Shown: positions 57,190 to 64,000 of the stretch, one piece after another
Numbering within the stretch: position 1 is the stretch's first letter
Layout of the letters: every line of letters begins with the position of its first letter
Origin: Periplaneta americana
Lineage: Eukaryota; Arthropoda; Insecta; Blattodea; Blattidae
DNA: 64,000 bases
Direction of reading: 5' to 3'
Assembly (NCBI RefSeq): GCF_040183065.1
Contig: NC_091117.1
Location: 102,063,501 to 102,127,500, forward strand
Position numbers and translations under genes: made by a program
Notes under the pieces: generated by a model
Seen by the model: only the letters and a program-made list of their open reading frames with translations
Told to the model about the DNA's origin: nothing
Databases searched by the model: none

Positions 57190-58960
57190 ATAAGCAGAGG
57201 AAGTTACAAAAGCTTGTGGTGGTGAATTTAAAGTTTCCGTGATGTTCAAGAAAGGAAAGTACTACAAATGGGAGGAAAAGTAGATAGCCTATATTGGTGT
57301 ATTCATCACATGATATTACACAGGAGATATCACCACATATGGTTGTAAATAACCAAGGACATTTTAAATCTGAATGTGTATTTTAGTGTAATCAAGTGCT
57401 GCTTTGTATAATAAGAACTGTAGGCACTGTGTATAAATCTCGATATGCATCTGAAAAAAATAGTAATCAACTTGGCAGAAATGTTCGTGTGTCACAATAT
57501 AATTCGTAATATTTTATTCGTTAATGGCACTGTTATTTTTATTAAAGTAGGCTACGTCAGCAGTTACATGTACTACACAAGTGTCTTAATTCTTTGGAAA
57601 ACAACTATTTATGTCATTTGGCACAATAATATGAACATTTTCCATTTTGGTAATAAATTAAGCGGCAAGAAAATGTTCATATGTCACACCATATAATATT
57701 TAATATTTTCTACATTATTAATTATTCCTTTTCATTAAGATTTTCAGTTTATATTTTGGAATGCTTACGTTAAAAGACAGTGATGTCTCTTTCATAAACT
57801 CTTTAGTATTTAATTAAATATCCTGTGACGATCATAGTTACTTCGAAAATGATATGTGTGTCACTATGGAATGACCCATCAGTATTGATAGTATTGTTAC
57901 AAATTACAAAACCTGAAACTGTTAGAATGGGATCAGGAGTAGTGACAAAAAATGTAATGTTGTAGGCCTACATCAACATGACTATTTTAATCCAGTGTCT
58001 AATAAGGTGTGAAGGCCTTTTGAGGTAAACGGTATTGAAAATGTGAGGGAAGGGGTATTCCTTGGTAATGGATTAGGCCTGTATATTTTATAATATTATT
58101 AACTATATATTGTTAAAGTACCTAGTAAATATCGTAATATGTATATTATATAATACTGTAAACGAGACATCACAGGCTGCAAACTAGATTATTCTTGTGT
58201 TTGTATAATTATACAAACATGTCTGAAATAAACAAGACTACTATTGCTTAGGTTAGGATAGTATAATTTATATATTGTAATCAGGCTATATACACCAATT
58301 TTCCAATATACTACTATCATAACTAAATAGGTAATGTTAACATTAATTTTCATACGCTTTTGTGGTACAAGTTAAAATAATTCAAAGTAAAGTATAACAA
58401 AACTCCGACAACATTATAATCATGAACGTCAAATTCTCTTATTTTATTTATTTTTCAGTGTTTAGTCCCTTATTTCCCATTGTTCTTTGGATTTATCATT
58501 AATAAAATATCAATTAACGGATAAATTATGTTATACACTCAGTTGATAATATAAATAATATTCACGACAAATATATAAAAACAGAAGAGGTAACGAATCA
58601 TATTATTGCCGCCCGATACGGTACCATTACAACATGGTCTACATATTCTGTTTACCGGTACATTGGCTTTGCCTGGCAGTCAGGCAGAGATTCTGAATTA
58701 TATTCAATACAAAGACGTACTTTATCTTATCTCTTCGCTTCGCCCACGTGACAACTATAAATAGCTGCCTCGTTCCGAACTTGCCAAGTTGCCAAGGTCA
58801 TATAGGCCAATAATATTTATCCATGGTCATCAGTTGTCGACAGTACATACCGAGATTATCTCGTAAGCAAGAAATAATCGATTTAGAGTTCGTGTCTCGT
58901 GATGGTGTTGGTCATTGTGCCATCTGTTGACGATTATTGAACTACATCAAGCCGGCCTCG
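57190..58960. other. No recognised feature
   Basis: AT-rich. TAGGCCT words occur near 57,965 and 58,073. ATCTCGTAAGCAAG at about 58,858 echoes the palindrome at 19,857. 58,963-58,973 (TGCAAACCCTA) is the TSD of the next element. Confidence 0.45.
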
Positions 58961-59207
58961 ACTGCAAACCCTACAAGTTGGCTGTGGTACGCGGTGGAGA
59001 GCAGTGCTAGTCAGTTAGTAGCTGCGTCTTTTTGCGTACAGTGCTCACATTGTGTTTAACTTTCACTAGTGTTCAGATTATTTAAAATTTGTGCTGAAAG
59101 CAAGTTCTTAATTTTTGTGTGTTAATTACAATTATTATATTTATTTGAGTTACATTCTCTTCGTTTTTGGGCGTCTGTAGACGGACCTATTGTGTTGTTT
59201 ATTCAAT

Positions 59208-60527
59208 ATGACTTCTAATGAAAATTCGAGTGATTTCAGTGAAATTATAACTACTGCTCAGGTTCATTCAGACATCTATGATGCTGCTATAAATCCACAA
59301 CTAGAAAAGAATGCCATTTCTTCGCATATTGATGAAGTTCATAACTCTTCTGGAACACGGCGTAAAGTCGGAAAAATGTCCTCAGCTAGAGAAGCCGACA
59401 TACATGAATTTAAATTCAAGTCAGTACATAGTAAAATGAAGAGAGTTCTTCCCCGAACTTCAGCTACTCGTTTGTATAAGAAAATGGGAACTACAGTTCC
59501 GGTGAAAACTAACAATGTTTTCCAACCACTATTAGAAGATCCAGAAATTGAAATAGATAATTCTATAAGACAACAACCTACATCACAAATGGATTTTTCC
59601 ACCACAGAAGAAAAATCTGCAAATTCCCAAAATGGAAGTCGGAAACATAAGCCACCACCCCCTATTGTGGTAACAAGTAAAGTTGATTACTTTAAGTTGC
59701 AACAAACTTTGAAGAACTCGCTTCAAATATTAGCAGAAGGGAAGTTTAGTCCTGTCGGTCTGAAACTAAATGTTTCAACAAAAGATGATTTTGAGAAATT
59801 ACAAGATTATTTGATTCTGCAAAAATATAATTTCTATACCTTTCCTTATAACATTTCAAAAGTATTGAAAGTCGTTCTAAAAGGACTTCCAAATGAATCA
59901 TCGTCTGAAGAAATCCTAACTGAACTTCGGAGTTTAAATTATCCTATTGAGTCAGTTCGACAATTAAGAAAAAAAGTCCAAGATGAAAACACAGGCTTAA
60001 TGACATGGTTGCCTATGCCAATTTGGGTCCTGACAGTAAATCAATTACAAGACAAACCCGATATTCGTCAGTTACGCAGTCTTTACAATCTTAGAGTCGA
60101 AATTGAAGATTACATCTCCCGGCAGGGGGCGATTCAATGTTACAAGTGTCAAGGGTTTGGCCACAAGGCTCATTCATGCCACATCCAACCACGATGTGTT
60201 AAATGTGGTGAGAACCATGAATCATATTCTTGTCAAAAACCTACTTTTGTTCCTGCAAAATGTGCAAATTGCCGAGGGGATCATCCTGCTAATTTTAGAC
60301 AGTGTCCAAAATACCAAGCTTACGTAAATGGAGTGAAAACCAGGAATCCTACCCATAAGAAGCAGCCAGATCTTTCTGCCCAGTCTTTTCCTCCACTTCC
60401 TGTCACTCAACAGGTTATTAAAGGATTCCGAAAGGTAAATATCGATAACAATACTCGACAGGCACCAGATCAATTTGCTGACAGTTCATCTTTTAGTCAA
60501 TTTTTTCATGAATTGAGAGAATGGTAG
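59208..60527 (+). CDS. Jockey-like ORF1, gag-like, second family
   Basis: 439 residues from the ATG at 59,208 (MTSNENSSDF). An in-frame ATG at 59,190 is possible, but the 59,208 start matches the sister element. The region before the knuckles includes VLKVVLKGLPNESSSEEIL. Zinc knuckles CYKCQGFGHKAHSC (from residue 311), CVKCGENHESYSC and CANCRGDHPANFRQC follow, then a QSFPPLP motif. Presumed role as RNA-binding nucleocapsid-like protein. The frame is intact. Confidence 0.9.
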   Translation: MTSNENSSDFSEIITTAQVHSDIYDAAINPQLEKNAISSHIDEVHNSSGTRRKVGKMSSAREADIHEFKFKSVHSKMKRVLPRTSATRLYKKMGTTVPVKTNNVFQPLLEDPEIEIDNSIRQQPTSQMDFSTTEEKSANSQNGSRKHKPPPPIVVTSKVDYFKLQQTLKNSLQILAEGKFSPVGLKLNVSTKDDFEKLQDYLILQKYNFYTFPYNISKVLKVVLKGLPNESSSEEILTELRSLNYPIESVRQLRKKVQDENTGLMTWLPMPIWVLTVNQLQDKPDIRQLRSLYNLRVEIEDYISRQGAIQCYKCQGFGHKAHSCHIQPRCVKCGENHESYSCQKPTFVPAKCANCRGDHPANFRQCPKYQAYVNGVKTRNPTHKKQPDLSAQSFPPLPVTQQVIKGFRKVNIDNNTRQAPDQFADSSSFSQFFHELREW

Positions 60528-60603
60528 AACTTTTTAAAAACATTCAATATCAGTTATTATTTAAGATGTTTACATCAAACCTTCTTGAAAGTGAAGCAAC
60601 AAA

Positions 60604-63347
60604 ATGATATTTTTAATAAAATATCAGTGTTCATTGATGGTGTTTCTAGTCTGTTTGGAAATGGAACAAAATAAACCCAGACAAAAGTTACACAAGCCAC
60701 TAAAAATAGTGACCTGGAATGCCAATGGAGTAACTAGGGATAAAAATGTACTTGACGACTTTTTACATCAGCATGATATAGATGTGTTTTTAATCACAGA
60801 AACTCAATTAACACCTAATAAGAGACTCAGCGTTAAAAATTATACAGTGTATCGCTCTGATGGAAATAATGGCCCTTTTGGTGGAACAGCTATCTTAATT
60901 AAAAATTGTATTAGACACTACAGAATACAATCACCCCAGCTTACACACATATCTATAACTTTAATTGAAATTCAGTACAATAACGAAACCATTTTAATTG
61001 GATCGATGTATTGCTCTCCAAATAAGCCTTTCTTAGTTTTAGAACTTGATGCAATATCCTGTATATCAAATAATTTTATAATTGGCGGTGACTTCAGCGC
61101 TAAGAACATTGAGTGGAATTCACGCGTAACAACAACCAGAGGTCGCATACTCTCAAAACATGCTGACAAGCACGGCTATCAAATCTTAGCTCCTAACAAA
61201 CCTACTTTCTACCCTCAAAATGCAAATCATAAACCAGATGTACTTGATGGATTTCTTTTCAGATGTAATACTGTACCCCTGTTTATAGACAATTTACAAG
61301 AACTGTCCTCTGATCATAACCCTGTTGTTTTAATCATTGAAAGAGCAACTACTGAGAGGCTATTTCCTCAAGCTTTCTTAAGCAGCATGGATTGGTCGTC
61401 CTATCGGGGATATATTTCACAATCAATTTCTGCTAATCCATTGATTACAACAAAAGAAGACATTGATGAAGGAATTAAAATCTTTGAAAATACTTTGAAA
61501 GCAGCAAAATATGCTTCACTAGAGAAAGAACCAATACAAAGTTATCTCCATCAAAACTCGAATTTACGTCTACTAAGAATGGCTAAACAGAGAGCTCGTA
61601 AGCGCTGGCAAAAAACTAGATCACAAATTGACAAAAACGTATATAACATTATGAAAAATAGAGTGCACAAAATGGCACTAGAAATCAAAGTTTCGAAATT
61701 TGAAAAAGATGTTGCTGATGCAGGACAGTCAAATAAAATTTGGACAATCACCAAACGGTTAACCAAACATGATTCCTACTCTAAAAATCAACCTTTACAT
61801 GGCAAAGATGGCCCAGTTTATAAGTCTTGTGAAAAAGCTGAACCGATAGCCGATTGTTTTGAGAACCAATTTAAACCTGCTAATGAATGTGACAGCTTAG
61901 TTGAACATTATCGCCATGTCGAGGAAACTGTCAGCACATTCCTACTATGTCCTGTATCCCAGTACATTTGTTTAACGAGCCCGTCAGAAGTCAAAACCAT
62001 TATTAAACGCCTTAAACCTAAAAAGGCACCAGGTCCTGATAAAATTAACAACATGGAACTTAAAAACTTACCTAGAAAGGCACTTATGTATATTACCAAG
62101 CTTTTCAATCAGTGTATAGCTCATCGATATTTTCCAGATGCTTGGAAACTTGCATATATTACTGCCATTCCCAAACAAAAGAAAAATCCAAAGGTTCCAG
62201 CAAATCGCAGACCAATAAGTTTGATTAATGCCCTTGGCAAAGTATTTGAACGAATTCTTATGACCAGACTTCTACAAAGTGCACCAAACCTTATTCCACC
62301 CTATCAGGCTGCATATCAACAAGGTCTCTCTACAACACACCAACTGCTGCGTCTTGTTGAACAAACAACTATGGTTTCAACAACAGAGCTACTACCGTAG
62401 CAATATTTCTCGATGTCAAAAGTGCATTTGACTCTCTGTGGCATACTGGTATAATCTATAAATTAATCCAATCAGAGGTTCCTCATGCACTGATTCATAT
62501 TATTGCTGATTTTCTTCGGAACAGACGTTTCTGTGTTAAGGAAGACAGCTGTTTATCAAGACAAAAGAAAATTCAAGGAGGAGTTCCGCAAGGCTCAGTA
62601 CTGGGCCCTTACTTATATTGTGCATATACTTCAGATCTTCCAGAAACTGACGTCACCAGGTTAGCCTTATATGCAGATGATACACTAGCATACACTACAC
62701 ATCGTAATGCCGATCTAGCTATTGGTCGACTTCAACGGCATGTCCACCTTATAGAAGAATGGTTTCAGCATTGGCGCTTAACTGTAAATACAATGAAGAG
62801 TCAAGTCATAGCCTTCAGTAGAACTCGAAGTGTACCACAAACTAAACTCACACTGTATGGTACTGCCCTTGAATTTCAGGATTCTGTTAAGTATCTTGGA
62901 ATCCATTTGGATAGTCGTCTGTTATGGCATACCAGCATTGCAAATATACGAGCAAAAACAATAGCAAGAATGGTACAACTGTATCCCCTTTTAAAAACAC
63001 GTGCATTGTCAACATCTAAAAGAGTAACAATTTATAAATTGCTGATTAGATCAGTGCTTTTGTATGGTTCTACAGTATGGGGATACGCACCTAAGACAAC
63101 ATTAGATCCCATTCGAGTTGTACAAAATAAAGTATTACGTGTAATTCATAACAGCGGGTGGTACACAAGAAACGAAGAGATACATCAAGATCTAAAAGTG
63201 GAAAGTATCCCAGTTATCATTAGGAGATTTGCTGAAACATTTTATAAACAGGCACATTCCCACCAAAATGTGTATGTATCAAAACTAGGAACTTATAACC
63301 CCCAGTACTACACAAGACATCATATACCTTTGTTCCTCTTCTCATAG
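60604..63347 (+). pseudogene. Jockey-like ORF2, endonuclease-RT, one frameshift
   Basis: Endonuclease motifs IVTWNANGV, ITETQL, IGGDFSAKNIEWNSR and SSDHNPVVL lead to the RT: KKAPGPDKI, NRRPISLINALGKVFERIL, AIFLDVKSAFDSLW, GGVPQGSVLGPYLYC and YADDTLAY (near 62,668). The frame shifts near 62,370, where one base seems lost (..QTT | GFNNRATT..), giving a premature TAG at 62,398. Downstream the frame is open to 63,347. The more natural start may be the ATG at 60,661 (MEQNKPRQKL). One base change separates it from a full ORF, so it is young. Confidence 0.9.
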
Positions 63348-63523
63348 TTATGTCAATTTTTTTTTTCACTCTGTTCATCCTGGTTATGACGGGAGTGCAG
63401 CATCATAAATGAACTACCTCTCAGCAATAAGTAAAAGTAATTAGGAACAGTCGGGAGATCACCCAAGATTTCGATACTGTATCCAAAAGTTGACGAATTT
63501 AAGAAAAAAAAATGCAAACCCTA

Positions 63524-63738
63524 AAGTCTATATAAAAGTGCTATCTGTTAGTATATATGATCTATGGTTTCACTGACCAAGTTCTGCAGCAGCGAAAGCT
63601 AGAATAATATATTATCCTGCACATTGTGTGCACTTCCGTTATTATTAAATACCAATCTTGCAGGTATTGCTTGAATGTGTGAAGTTGAAAGAAAAGTTGA
63701 ACCGTGTAGATGTAATCTCAAACATATTTCTTTCTTAC
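63524..63738. other. Flank of retrotransposon, plain
   Basis: No feature recognised other than a good donor sequence (AAAG|GTAAGA on the minus strand) at its right end. Confidence 0.4.
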
Positions 63739-63840
63739 CTTTAACGTTGCGAATGATTTCTTGTTGCAGGAAAGCACCAGTAACTTCTCAATTAACTCGA
63801 TCTGTTCAAATTTCTTCCTTAAGCAGCCATGTTCGTCCAT
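63739..63840 (-). CDS. Candidate first coding exon, unidentified
   Basis: The minus-strand ATG at 63,840 opens 34 codons, MDEHGCLRKKFEQIELIEKL then VLSCNKKSFATLK, ending exactly at a consensus donor (TTAAAG|GTAAGAAAG). No family recognised. It directly abuts a hAT-like terminus. Could be a host exon whose 5' side was invaded, or chance. Confidence 0.3.
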
Positions 63841-63841
63841 T

Positions 63842-64000
63842 CTAGTGATGGGCCGCTCATGAGCGAGTCGTTTCGAATGAACGACTCCCGCTCTGGAGCG
63901 GCTCTTCGCTCCCTCCTTACAAAAGAGCGAGTCGTTCATTGCATTTCGCTCCCTACTCCTGGGAGAGCAAGGCAACTTCACCTCGCTCTATTGCTTATGG
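63842..64000. mobile_element. hAT-like MITE end, cut by the window
   Basis: Begins TAGTGATGGGCCGCTCATGA, a hAT-type terminus. It continues with inverted GAGCGAGTCGTT and AACGACTC words and GAGCGG/CCGCTC motifs. The other end and TSD lie outside the window. Confidence 0.55.

Larger units (their letters stand above)
58974..63512 (+). mobile_element. Second full-length Jockey-like retrotransposon
   Basis: 4,539 bp, flanked by an exact 11-bp TSD, TGCAAACCCTA (58,963-58,973 and 63,513-63,523), with an A-rich 3' tail. The layout equals the element at 37.6 kb: about 234-base 5' UTR, knuckle-bearing ORF1, EN-RT ORF2, no RNase H. The proteins are clearly diverged from it, so it is a different family of the same group. 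One frameshift was seen in ORF2. Confidence 0.92.

Noticed and set aside
1..64000. CRISPR array, bacterial operon or prophage
   Set aside because: The tandem repeats lack regular short spacers. Introns, SINEs and insect-type transposons show eukaryotic DNA.

Overview
The window looks like repeat-choked nuclear DNA of a large insect genome. A cockroach or other Blattodea is my best guess, with Periplaneta-like character. The guess rests on AT-rich DNA, tRNA-derived SINEs with a CTGGTTGAGG motif, a short TTAGG run, very frequent TAGGCCTA words, and insect-type Jockey, P-like, hAT, Transib, Tc1/mariner and RTE-like remnants. I see no conserved host gene that I can name. Three weak candidate host exon groups are listed (45.1-47.0, 53.7-54.3 and 63.7-63.8 kb, all minus strand).

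Layout. 0-5.4 kb: a short-motif repeat, a SINE with target-site duplication (TSD), an internally deleted DNA transposon, a hAT C-terminal fragment, then a tandem array of ~250-bp units broken by two insertions. 5.4-7.8 kb: little recognisable. 7.87-11.61 kb: a complete Transib element (RAG1-like transposase, 38-bp TIRs, 5-bp TSD) sitting in the last codons of a decayed hAT transposase gene that fills 11.6-13.66 kb. 14.5-28 kb: a graveyard of P-element-like copies with THAP exons and C-terminal fragments, invaded by a hAT element, a 5'-truncated Jockey copy and a SINE.

28.9-37.4 kb: a nested stack. A hAT-type element (TSD GGTCCAGT) carries a second hAT-type element (TSD GTTGATGT) and a TA-flanked Tc1/mariner-type element. 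The second hAT carries three palindromic MITEs, an interrupted SINE and an RTE-like fragment. The TA element carries a mariner fragment. 37.64-42.17 kb: a full-length Jockey-like retrotransposon with TSD, broken by one stop codon. 43.1-44.3 kb: inverted pieces of an RNase H-bearing non-LTR element. 45.0-57.2 kb: MITEs, tRNA-like SINE heads, a 1.3-kb hAT element with TSD, a Tc1 fragment and long plain AT-rich stretches. 58.97-63.51 kb: a second full-length Jockey-like element with TSD, broken by one frameshift. The right edge holds a candidate exon next to a hAT-like end.

How the parts relate: this is a record of successive insertions, not an operon or pathway. Empty-site comparison between repeat copies fixes several insertion boundaries to the base. 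The most notable item is the Transib. Its three-exon gene reads through without a stop (690 residues) and keeps candidate D, D and E residues, so it may be recently active.
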